Shown one piece after another: positions 1 through 6,396 of a DNA stretch of 11,088 nucleotides; the stretch's first letter is position 1, and every line of letters begins with the position of its first letter. The notes under the pieces are model-generated. The model saw nothing but the letters and a program-made list of their open reading frames with translations, did no database searches and was not told where the DNA came from. Made by a program: the position numbers and the translations under genes. The DNA comes from Actinomycetes bacterium (GTDB lineage: Bacteria > Actinomycetota > Acidimicrobiia > Acidimicrobiales > Acidimicrobiaceae): contig JAJYVK010000004.1 in NCBI GenBank assembly GCA_021792075.1, positions 1 to 11,088 of the forward strand, given 5' to 3'.

Positions 1-486
1 ATAGCTGACGCCCTCTGGGATGCGCAAGCTTACTTTCTCGACTCTCCCCGCATCATTGACCCCAGCCTGCACCCACTCGATATCGGTTAGGGGAATCCCG
101 ACCGTTTCCGTAAGATAGCCCCTCGAATAGACCGACGCAGTCTGAGCCCACTCAGGTATGCCGACCCTGAGACCGCGAATCTCCTCAATCGAGGTGGGCC
201 CGTCGCTTCGCACGTAGAAAGAGGATTGCCTGAAGACGCGGGATGGGAAGACCGGTATCGCGGTGACATCACAGCCCGGCTGGGAGACCAGAGAGACATA
301 CTTGGCAAAGGACAGCTCGCAAACATCAAACTCTCTGAACTTCAAGAACCTGTAGAAAATCTCCTCTACCTGAAGATCGAGCGCCTGCAGCTCAACACCC
401 TCGACAGGCACAACACCATTTGTCAAATCGCGAACGTGATCGTAGTCGCTGATCGCAAGCGTAATCTTTACCGCATTCTTTCCCAA
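1..486 (-). CDS. 4,5-dihydroxyphthalate decarboxylase-like / type 2 periplasmic-binding-fold protein (3' end cut by window edge)
   Basis: The first 162 codons of a minus-strand gene running off the left edge. The translation shows the family's order of motifs: an N-terminal strand ending ISDYDHVRDL (residues ~10-19), then VEEIFYRFLKFREFDVCELS, AIPVFPSRVFRQSSFYV, a LRVGIPEW segment and DIEWVQAG. From knowledge of the family, this pattern is typical of proteins annotated as 4,5-dihydroxyphthalate decarboxylase (Pht5-like) or as ABC substrate-binding proteins of the NMT1/THI5 fold. There is no signal peptide, so a cytoplasmic enzyme or sensor is more likely than a transporter component. The start chosen is TTG at 484-486, because AGGGGG (492-497, minus strand) sits 5 nt upstream; no ATG is available in frame nearby. 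The frame stays open a further 59 codons upstream, but that part does not look like this family. Family call fairly sure; reaction and substrate unknown. Confidence 0.75.
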   Translation of the reverse strand, partial: MGKNAVKITLAISDYDHVRDLTNGVVPVEGVELQALDLQVEEIFYRFLKFREFDVCELSFAKYVSLVSQPGCDVTAIPVFPSRVFRQSSFYVRSDGPTSIEEIRGLRVGIPEWAQTASVYSRGYLTETVGIPLTDIEWVQAGVNDAGRVEKVSLRIPEGVSY

Positions 487-491
487 CTGAA

Positions 492-497
492 CCCCCT
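492..497 (-). promoter_or_regulatory. Ribosome binding site of the decarboxylase-like gene
   Basis: AGGGGG on the minus strand, 5 nt before the TTG codon at 484-486. It is the reason for choosing this non-ATG start, since no in-frame ATG lies near the conserved N-terminus. Confidence 0.5.
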
Positions 498-592
498 GGT
501 CATCTCTGCATTGCAGTGAAGACCGGGCTGGCCTTAAGGTGCAGGCAACGGACCGGACAAGCGCTTTCGCTAGATGAAGGTCGATCAGACAT

Positions 593-623
593 TTCGCGGA
601 ATCGAAGATCCAGCTTCCGCGAA
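593..623. repeat. Perfect 9-bp inverted repeat (possible operator or stem)
   Basis: TTCGCGGAA at 593-601 and its exact complement TTCCGCGAA at 615-623, separated by 13 nt. It lies 107 bp upstream of the TTG start of the decarboxylase-like gene and about 180 bp beyond the ppdK stop. No T-run follows the stem on the minus strand, so a classical intrinsic terminator is unlikely. A dimeric-regulator operator or an RNA stem fits better. It falls inside the STAS-like frame, so it may simply be coding remnant. Confidence 0.4.
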
Positions 624-800
624 GGTTGAGCACAACACGATCCAAACGCCGCTCTTCACTGTGTCATATGGTATCAGAGTTGACGGTACCCTCCAGGCAG
701 CAAACATTCATCTCTTTGGATAAATCATCCAGCTCCAAAGGAATGGTGTGCTTCAAATCATCCTAAAGCGACTGAAGGAAAGAGCGAAACCACCACTGAG

Positions 801-3422
801 CTACTTCTTCGAGCGAAGAATGGCCTGAGCGGCTGCAAGGCGCGCGATGGGAATCCTAAAGGGCGAACAGGAAACGTAATCGACCCCAGCCTGGACGAAT
901 ATCTCGATCGATGCAGGATCGCCGCCATGCTCTCCGCAGACGCCAACCTTGAGAGACGGCTTGGTACTTCGGCCCCGCTCGACGCCCATTCTCACCAGCT
1001 CGCCAACGCCTCCCGGATCCAGGGTCTTGAAGGGATTGGCCGGCAAAAGGCCGAGGTCCAAATAGGTTGCCATCAGGCGGCCTTCCACATCGTCACGCGA
1101 GAATCCAAAGGTCATCTGCGTAAGATCGTTCGTACCAAAGGAAAAGAAGTCGGCACCCTCGGCGATCTCGTCAGCCCTTATCGCTGCTCGCGGAGTCTCG
1201 ATCATAGTCCCGATGGTGATGTCAACACCCTTCACCTTTTGAGTGTCAATCACCTCTTGAATCCACGATCGCGCCAGCAGCAGCTCCTCCTTTGTGACCG
1301 TAAGAGGCACCATGATCTCGACGATAGGATTCTTCCCCTTCTTCTTCAACTCGGCCGCTGCCTGAAGAAGAGCCTTTACCTGCATGGCATAGAGTCCCGG
1401 CTTTATGACACCGAGACGCACCCCCCTCGTGCCAAGCATGGGGTTCACCTCTTTCCAGGCTTTAGAAGCGGCGAAAAGCGCCGCCTCCTCGGGAGTCAAC
1501 CCCATCGTTGCCTCTTTTATGGAAAGATCCAGCGTGTCGGGAAGGAACTCGTGCAAGGGGGGATCTAGAAGCCTGACGGTAACTGGAAGACCATCCATCG
1601 CCTCGAAGATCTCCTTGAAGTCGTGCTTCTGGGCGGCTCTCAGCTCCTCAAGCGCCTCGAGTTCGTCGTCCTTAGTGTCTGCGAGTATCATCTTCCTGAC
1701 GATAGGGAGACGGTCCTCAGCGAGAAACATGTGCTCGGTTCGGCAAAGCCCGATACCCTCCGCGCCGAAGGACCGGGCGTTGGAGGCATCTGGTCCGTTA
1801 TCGGCATTGGCCCTGACGGCCACCTTTCCAAAACGGATCTCGTCGGCCCACTTCAGAATGGTATAGAACTCTGGAGGCGGAGTGGAAGAGGTCAGCTCCA
1901 CAGCTCCTAAGACAACATCTCCCGAGGAACCGTCTATTGAGACCTCGTCGCCCTCGAATACCGTGATTCCGCTGGCTATGAAGGAGCGGCCGACAATTCT
2001 GACCGCGTCGGCGCCTACCACTGCGGGCTTGCCCCACCCCCGAGCTACCACCGCCGCATGGCTCACGAGCCCGCCCCTTGAGGTCAACACGCCCTCTGAG
2101 CTGAGCATCCCGTGAACATCGTCCGGTGAGGTCTCCTTCGTCACCAGGATGACCTTCTCACCTCTCTCACTTGCAGCGATGGCGTCATCGGCCGAAAAAT
2201 ACACCTTGCCAACCGCTGCGCCAGGTGAAGCACCTAGCCCCCTCGCAATGACGTTTAACTCTTTTGATTTAAACTGGGGATGAAGAACAGAGTCGAGATG
2301 GTCGGAGGTGATCCTAAGCACAGCTTCTTCCTTGGTAAGAGCAATCTCAGGTTCATCGGTCATATCAACCGCCATCCGCAACGCGGCGACACCGGTCCTT
2401 TTGCCCACTCTAGTTTGGAGCATCCAGAGCTTGCCCCGCTCTATGGTGAACTCCGTGTCGCACATATCCCGATAGTGGCCCTCGAGGCGAACGAAGATGT
2501 CCTCGAGTTCGTTGAAGATCTGGGGAAACCTGTTTTTCAACGCGGAAAGCGGCTCTGTATTTCGAACACCTGCCACAACATCCTCGCCTTGGGCATTCAC
2601 CATGAAATCGCCGTACATTCCCTTGTCCCCAGTCGCGGGGTCCCTGGTGAAGCCGACCCCAGTGCCGGAGTTGTCATCCCTATTCCCGAAGACCATCGAC
2701 TGGACGTTCACCGCCGTGCCGAGATCGTTGGGAATTCCCTCCCTACGCCGGTAGGCGATAGCCCTCGACCCGTTCCAGGAGCTGAATACCGCCTCGATGG
2801 CGCCTCTAAGCTGCTCCATCGGCTCCTGTGGGAAGGTCTTTCCGCTGTGGCGGGCCACGATGTCTTTGTAAGCGGCGGCCAGGTATTTGAGAAGTTCCGG
2901 AGGAACCTCGGAGTCGATGGAAGCACTTGAAAGCTCTTTCGCTGCCTCGAAAAGCTTGTCGAACTCTTCTCCAGGGACGCCTAGCACGATCCTTCCGTAC
3001 ATGGCGATGAATCGCCGATACGAGTCGTATGCGAATCTCAAGTCGTTGGTCTGGGCGGCAAGACCTTCCACAGATCTGTCATTGAGCCCAAGATTGAGGA
3101 CGGTATCCATCATCCCCGGCATCGAGAACTTCGCTCCGGACCTGACGGAGACCAGTAGAGGGTCAGACGGATCCCCAAGACTCTTGCCCATCTTACTCTC
3201 CAGGATCGATAGGGCTTCGGAAACCTGACCTGTCAGCTCGTCCGGCCACCCAGATTCCAGGTACTCCCTACAGGCGTCAGTCGTGATGGTGAATCCGTGA
3301 GGAACGGGAAGCCCTAGAACGGATGTCATCTCCGCGAGGTTCGCTCCCTTGCCGCCTAGGAGATCCTTTAGCTCCATCGGCGGACGCAGATGCTCGTGGT
3401 CAAACCCGAATACATATTGCAT
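801..3422 (-). CDS. ppdK: Pyruvate, phosphate dikinase
   Basis: Interconverts ATP + pyruvate + Pi and AMP + PEP + PPi in the cytoplasm, at the PEP/pyruvate node. The 873-residue length is usual for the family. Seen in order: an N-terminal nucleotide-binding domain with LLGGKGANLAEM (~residues 21-32) and a RSGAKFSMPGMMDTVLNLG segment (~94-112); the swivelling phosphohistidine domain with GGLVSHAAVVARGWGKP, catalytic His455; and the PEP/pyruvate TIM barrel with GAEGIGLCRTEHMF, FSFGTNDLTQ and GVCGEHGGDP, catalytic Cys829. The start is ATG at 3420-3422 because a full AGGAGG ends 4 nt upstream; an in-frame ATG 7 codons earlier has no such site. Oddity: the residue two before the catalytic His is Val453, where plant and Clostridium enzymes carry the Thr targeted by PPDK regulatory proteins. 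It follows glyS after 134 bp and may have its own leader. Confidence 0.97.
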   Translation of the reverse strand: MQYVFGFDHEHLRPPMELKDLLGGKGANLAEMTSVLGLPVPHGFTITTDACREYLESGWPDELTGQVSEALSILESKMGKSLGDPSDPLLVSVRSGAKFSMPGMMDTVLNLGLNDRSVEGLAAQTNDLRFAYDSYRRFIAMYGRIVLGVPGEEFDKLFEAAKELSSASIDSEVPPELLKYLAAAYKDIVARHSGKTFPQEPMEQLRGAIEAVFSSWNGSRAIAYRRREGIPNDLGTAVNVQSMVFGNRDDNSGTGVGFTRDPATGDKGMYGDFMVNAQGEDVVAGVRNTEPLSALKNRFPQIFNELEDIFVRLEGHYRDMCDTEFTIERGKLWMLQTRVGKRTGVAALRMAVDMTDEPEIALTKEEAVLRITSDHLDSVLHPQFKSKELNVIARGLGASPGAAVGKVYFSADDAIAASERGEKVILVTKETSPDDVHGMLSSEGVLTSRGGLVSHAAVVARGWGKPAVVGADAVRIVGRSFIASGITVFEGDEVSIDGSSGDVVLGAVELTSSTPPPEFYTILKWADEIRFGKVAVRANADNGPDASNARSFGAEGIGLCRTEHMFLAEDRLPIVRKMILADTKDDELEALEELRAAQKHDFKEIFEAMDGLPVTVRLLDPPLHEFLPDTLDLSIKEATMGLTPEEAALFAASKAWKEVNPMLGTRGVRLGVIKPGLYAMQVKALLQAAAELKKKGKNPIVEIMVPLTVTKEELLLARSWIQEVIDTQKVKGVDITIGTMIETPRAAIRADEIAEGADFFSFGTNDLTQMTFGFSRDDVEGRLMATYLDLGLLPANPFKTLDPGGVGELVRMGVERGRSTKPSLKVGVCGEHGGDPASIEIFVQAGVDYVSCSPFRIPIARLAAAQAILRSKK

Positions 3423-3426
3423 CGAT

Positions 3427-3432
3427 CCTCCT
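3427..3432 (-). promoter_or_regulatory. Strong ribosome binding site of ppdK
   Basis: AGGAGG on the minus strand, 4 nt before the ATG at 3420-3422. It decides the start in favour of the protein beginning MQYVFGF rather than the upstream in-frame ATG at 3441-3443. Confidence 0.8.
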
Positions 3433-3480
3433 AAATGCCGCAACAGGAAAGGCCTAAGGGTTAACGTTCAATTCTAACTG

Positions 3481-3552
3481 GATCGGATAGCTCAGCTGGA
3501 CAGCGCGCTTTCCACGCTAAGTAAGATTCTCATCTTACTACCTGGACGATCA
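3481..3552 (+). other. tRNA-like element or pseudo-tRNA in the glyS–ppdK gap
   Basis: On the plus strand the 12-mer TAGCTCAGCTGG (3488-3499) is a canonical tRNA A-box: T8, A9, a GCTC D-stem strand and the GG of the D-loop. It is preceded by GATCGGA and closed 71 nt later by CGATC (3547-3551), giving five acceptor-like pairs GATCG/CGATC at tRNA-like length. The rest fails. D-stem GCTC faces GCGC with one mismatch. The anticodon arm is weak: GCG/CGC around CTTTCCA, or a frame exposing TCC with only two pairs. There is no GGTTCRA T-arm, and no encoded CCA. Instead a perfect 8-bp hairpin occupies the variable/T-arm region. I take it as a degenerate tRNA relic or a structured leader, not a working tRNA. 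On the minus strand it lies in the transcript ahead of ppdK. Confidence 0.4.
3520..3539. repeat. Perfect 8-bp hairpin between glyS and ppdK
   Basis: AGTAAGAT (3520-3527), a 4-nt loop and ATCTTACT (3532-3539). It starts 18 nt past the glyS stop on the minus strand. No T-run follows on either strand, so it is not a standard terminator. It could be an RNA processing or stability stem between glyS and ppdK. Confidence 0.5.
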
Positions 3553-3556
3553 TAAG

Positions 3557-4873
3557 TTAACAGGCGCCGGCATCCCAACCCAAGATCGACACCAGATGGC
3601 TCTTCAGCTCAGCTATCGGGACCCTGATCTGGCTGGTGCTGTCCCTGTCCCGGATTGTCACGGAGTTGTCATCCAGAGAATCGAAATCCACAGTCACACA
3701 GGACGGTGTTCCTACCTCATCCTGACGTCGGTATCTGCGTCCAATCGACTGCGTGTCGTCATAATCGCAGGAGAAAGTCGGGGACAAGGAGTCGAAAATC
3801 TCATCGGCCAGCTTCATGAGAGGCTCTTTCTTGGAAAGCGGGAGTATGGCCACCTGATATGGAGCAAGCCTGGGATCTAGTCTCAGCACCGTTCTGGCCT
3901 CGCCTCCAATGACATCTTCGTCATAGGACGCGACAAGAAAGGCCATCATGGTTCTGGTCGCGCCGGCAGCTGGCTCTATGACATAGGGTATATAGGGCCG
4001 ATTGGTTACTGGGTCGAAATACTCCAGTCTCTCACCGGAGTGGGCGCCGTGAGCCTTTAGGTCGAAATCCGTCCTATTTGCGATACCCTCGAGTTCGCCC
4101 CAACCCCACGGAAATGCAAATTCGACATCCACGGTGCCTGCCGAATAGTGGGAGAGCTCCTCCTTCTCATGATGACGGAGGCGCAGCAGATCATCTCTTA
4201 TGCCAAGATCCTTGTACCACTGAAGTCTCTCTGTGTACCAGTATTCGAACCACTTCGGCGCCTCTTCGGGCGGCACGAAGTACTCCATCTCCATCTGCTC
4301 GAACTCCCGGGTCCGAAAGACGAAGTTGCCCGGGGTGATCTCGTTCCTAAAAGACTTGCCAACCTGGGCAATGCCGAACGGAGGCTTCTTTCGCGTTGTC
4401 TGAAGGACATTCTTGAAGTTGATGAACATCCCCTGAGCAGTCTCCGGACGAAGATAGGCCACTGAAGCCTCGTCCTCAACAGGACCGACATAGGTCTTGA
4501 ACATCATGTTGAAGGCCCGGGCCTCGGTCAGATCGGTTGAACCGCAATTGGGGCAGACGCCCTGGATCTGGTCGGCCCTCCATCTCTCTTTGCAACTCCG
4601 GCAGTCGACTAGTGGGTCGGTAAAATTCTCCAGATGCCCAGAAGCCTCCCAGATCTTCGGCGTCGAAAGTATCGAAGCGTCGAGTCCGACCACGTCATGT
4701 CTCAGCTGTACCATAGAGCGCCACCAGGCGTTCTTCACGTTCCTCAACATAAGTACGCCCAGCGGGCCATAGTCGTAGGTCGACCTGAAGCCGCCATAGA
4801 TCTCCGCAGAGGGGAAGACAATCCCCCTCCTCTTGGAGAGATTGACAATCTTTTCCATCAAGTCTTCAGCCAT
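3557..4873 (-). CDS. glyS: Glycyl-tRNA synthetase, dimeric class II type
   Basis: Charges tRNA-Gly with glycine using ATP, in the cytoplasm. The 438 residues form a single chain of the alpha2 type used by Actinobacteria, not the alpha/beta tetramer. Visible features: N-terminal IYGGFRSTYDYGPLG (~25-39), WEASGHLENFTDPLVDC (~75-91), a zinc-knuckle-like CxxC pair (Cys91/Cys94 and Cys107/Cys110), LRPETAQGMF (141-150), class II motif 2 around FRNEITPGNFVFRTREFEQ (175-193), motif 3 IEPAAGATRTMMAFL (299-313) with its conserved Arg307, and a C-terminal anticodon-binding domain from about 335. The start is the ATG at 4871-4873: an in-frame TAG lies just upstream and AGGAT precedes it at a long spacing. 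A second Met at residue 6 is possible. A 144-bp gap separates it from the MFS gene; I see no T-box in it. Confidence 0.96.
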   Translation of the reverse strand: MAEDLMEKIVNLSKRRGIVFPSAEIYGGFRSTYDYGPLGVLMLRNVKNAWWRSMVQLRHDVVGLDASILSTPKIWEASGHLENFTDPLVDCRSCKERWRADQIQGVCPNCGSTDLTEARAFNMMFKTYVGPVEDEASVAYLRPETAQGMFINFKNVLQTTRKKPPFGIAQVGKSFRNEITPGNFVFRTREFEQMEMEYFVPPEEAPKWFEYWYTERLQWYKDLGIRDDLLRLRHHEKEELSHYSAGTVDVEFAFPWGWGELEGIANRTDFDLKAHGAHSGERLEYFDPVTNRPYIPYVIEPAAGATRTMMAFLVASYDEDVIGGEARTVLRLDPRLAPYQVAILPLSKKEPLMKLADEIFDSLSPTFSCDYDDTQSIGRRYRRQDEVGTPSCVTVDFDSLDDNSVTIRDRDSTSQIRVPIAELKSHLVSILGWDAGAC

Positions 4874-4986
4874 GTGCGCTTGATCCTACCAGCTCACAAT
4901 TTCCGAACCTACCGTGATCGAACCCAAGTGCTTCCGAGATTGCTCCTCCAACCCAGCTCCACAACTCTAAACGAGACCTGAGCTAT

Positions 4987-5008
4987 GCCTAGCAGCTCGG
5001 CTAACGGC
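4987..5008. terminator. Weak stem-loop just after the MFS transporter gene
   Basis: Reading the minus strand, GCC and TAGC pair with GCTA and GGC around a 6-nt loop, with a 2-nt bulge. The stem begins about 9 nt past the transporter stop at 5018-5020. No T-run follows, so it is at best a weak or factor-assisted terminator or an RNA end-protecting stem. Confidence 0.25.
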
Positions 5009-5017
5009 TGGCCTCAG

Positions 5018-6253
5018 CTAGAAGTGCTCCTCGCGGGAGGCTACCGACCGGAATGCACGCCAAAGAGTGAGATCGTATGTGATCTTCAGAATTCCGCTTC
5101 CTAGGAAAGGGGCGACAAAAGAGACGCCTGAAAGCAGGTATCCCCCCACGACAGGGCCGATTGCCCGCCCTGCCTGTCTTCCCATTGAGGTCCGGGCCGC
5201 GGCAGTTCGCCTCTCCTCTGGTTTGACGATAGAGGCGATATAGCTTTTCCGGGTAGGGACATCCATCTCAACCAGGAGCGACCTGGCGAGGAGAAGAAGG
5301 CTCGCCAGAGCGGCGCTGGGTACAAATGGAACCGCCATAAGCAAGACGCTCGAGGGGATATGGGTGAACACCGCGGTGTTTAGAAGTCCGATCCTTCGTG
5401 AGATCATCTCCGCCAGCGGATAAGAGAGAGCCGCGAGAACATCCATGCCGAAATAGAGTAGGGAGAGCGCAACAATGCTCATGTCGAAGTGGTACCTAAG
5501 CCAATAGATGACAAGGGTTGCAGCAACGAAGCCGCTTCCAGCCGAGTCGACGACAAAAAGGGCTGAAAGCCGGTTGATGGCCTTCTTCGAACCGCCGGAT
5601 AAAGAAGATGTTTCGGTTCCATTCCAGCCCTCCTCACCAATAATATCCGTCCCCCTCATCCTGGGACCGAGATCTATGACCGAGCAAGATACCGCCGCAA
5701 CCGCTACACCAAACAGCGAGTAAAGCCAAATGAGCAGTCGCAGCCCCTCTGCTTCGCTCATCCCCAGAAGCGTCGGGAAAGAAGCGAAAAGAGCGCCTAG
5801 AGCGCCCATGACCGTCACGATCATCCCGTTTCTTGCAAACACCATTGTGCGTTGTCGAGGGGGTGTTTGTGCGAGCACCACTTCCGCGAGTGCACCAATG
5901 AACATCCCCCCGCTCGGTGGAAGAAATCCCAGCATCGCGCCGACATAGAGCAGAAGCGTCGAATGTGCCGGGGCGATGATCACTCCTGTGAGCGCCATCA
6001 GCAAGCCGGACAGGATCAGGGCAATCCGGGCACCATAACGATACGCGGCGATGGTAAGGAAATGGGTGATGACAATACCTACCGCCACCGAGACGCCGGT
6101 CACGATTCCCAGCCCGAAAGCGCTCAGCCCGAGATTTCGAACCACTATCACAAAGATGATCGAAAAATACCCCATAGCGAAGCTGCGTAGGCCATCTGTA
6201 GCGAAGAGAGAGGTCTGGCGTCTCCATTTGGAAACTGACTCTATAGAACTCAA
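5018..6253 (-). CDS. Major facilitator superfamily transporter, substrate unknown
   Basis: A 411-residue integral membrane protein with about 12 hydrophobic segments in two halves, joined by a polar central loop at ~195-228 (GPRMRGTD through GSKKAINR). This is the layout of a secondary MFS carrier in the cytoplasmic membrane. Segments are visible at ~23-38, 45-70, 76-94, 98-125, 142-163, 172-193, 229-252, 257-280, 288-310, 312-328, 363-380 and 382-393. A loop reading VEMDVPTRKSY...VKPEERRTAAARTS (~328-356) resembles the cytoplasmic loop in efflux-type MFS proteins. The start is TTG at 6251-6253, with AAGGTGG six nt upstream. It sits between recO and glyS, 143 and 144 bp from each, on the same strand but looser than the operon above, so it may be its own unit. 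Drug/metabolite efflux is a guess; the sequence does not show the substrate. Confidence 0.88.
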   Translation of the reverse strand: MSSIESVSKWRRQTSLFATDGLRSFAMGYFSIIFVIVVRNLGLSAFGLGIVTGVSVAVGIVITHFLTIAAYRYGARIALILSGLLMALTGVIIAPAHSTLLLYVGAMLGFLPPSGGMFIGALAEVVLAQTPPRQRTMVFARNGMIVTVMGALGALFASFPTLLGMSEAEGLRLLIWLYSLFGVAVAAVSCSVIDLGPRMRGTDIIGEEGWNGTETSSLSGGSKKAINRLSALFVVDSAGSGFVAATLVIYWLRYHFDMSIVALSLLYFGMDVLAALSYPLAEMISRRIGLLNTAVFTHIPSSVLLMAVPFVPSAALASLLLLARSLLVEMDVPTRKSYIASIVKPEERRTAAARTSMGRQAGRAIGPVVGGYLLSGVSFVAPFLGSGILKITYDLTLWRAFRSVASREEHF

Positions 6254-6259
6254 AAGCGA

Positions 6260-6266
6260 CCACCTT
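6260..6266 (-). promoter_or_regulatory. Ribosome binding site of the MFS gene
   Basis: AAGGTGG on the minus strand, 6 nt before TTG at 6251-6253. It supports the non-ATG start, which gives a protein with a short polar N-terminus ahead of the first membrane segment. Confidence 0.6.
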
Positions 6267-6284
6267 CAAAGTCTCTTGGACAAC

Positions 6285-6307
6285 GGCCGGCGTCTGCCGC
6301 CTCGGCC
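6285..6307. terminator. GC-rich hairpin between recO and the MFS gene
   Basis: On the minus strand GGCC, a 2-nt bulge and GGCG pair with CGCC and GGCC around the 5-nt loop GCAGA. It lies about 90 nt past the recO stop and 31 nt before the transporter start. No T-run follows, so it could be a factor-assisted terminator of the housekeeping operon or an attenuator-like stem in the transporter leader. Confidence 0.35.
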
Positions 6308-6396
6308 TTTCATCGTAGCGAAAGCTAGATTTCAGGCTGTACCGGCTGTTCAGAAGAGCTAGAACAGGCCTTAGGGGCTGGATCAATTTCGAAGCG

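Larger units (their letters stand above)
487..762 (-). pseudogene. Possible decayed STAS-domain (anti-sigma-factor antagonist) gene in the 314-bp gap after ppdK
   Basis: No intact gene is visible between 487 and 800. One minus-strand frame is protein-like. Bounded by a TAG at 763-765, it reads IPLELDDLSKEMNV then CLEGTVNSDTI (about 667-741), meets a TGA at 664-666, and continues in the same frame as RRLDRVVLNLRGSWIFDS and AKCLIDLHLAKAL (about 559-651). STAS domains typically read 'LEGELDxxT...RRVVLDLSGVxFIDSAGLxxLLDLH', so the order and spacing of the VVLNLRG, FDSA and LIDLH elements match. Compared with that pattern, roughly 10 residues of the first helix and two residues (the usual GL) after DSA are missing, and a stop interrupts the frame. 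No credible ribosome site is seen. I read this by eye only; a chance resemblance is possible. The frame runs on into the decarboxylase-like gene. Confidence 0.3.

Noticed and set aside
226..519. Plus-strand 97-codon open frame
   Set aside because: It is antisense to the decarboxylase-like gene, whose minus-strand translation has clear family motifs; the plus-strand product has none.
927..1568. Long plus-strand frame inside ppdK (213 codons), and others at 2280-2930
   Set aside because: Antisense shadows of the strongly conserved PPDK coding frame; no family motifs and no ribosome sites seen.
4874..5017. T-arm-like GGGTTCGATC and a 32-codon TTG frame in the glyS leader
   Set aside because: The bases on either side of the loop do not pair as a T-stem and no A-box lies at the right distance; the short frame has no ribosome site and looks like chance.
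5634..6386. Minus-strand 250-codon open frame overlapping the MFS gene
   Set aside because: It is a shifted-frame shadow. Its product is Arg-rich and without membrane segments, while the overlapping frame encodes a good 12-helix transporter.
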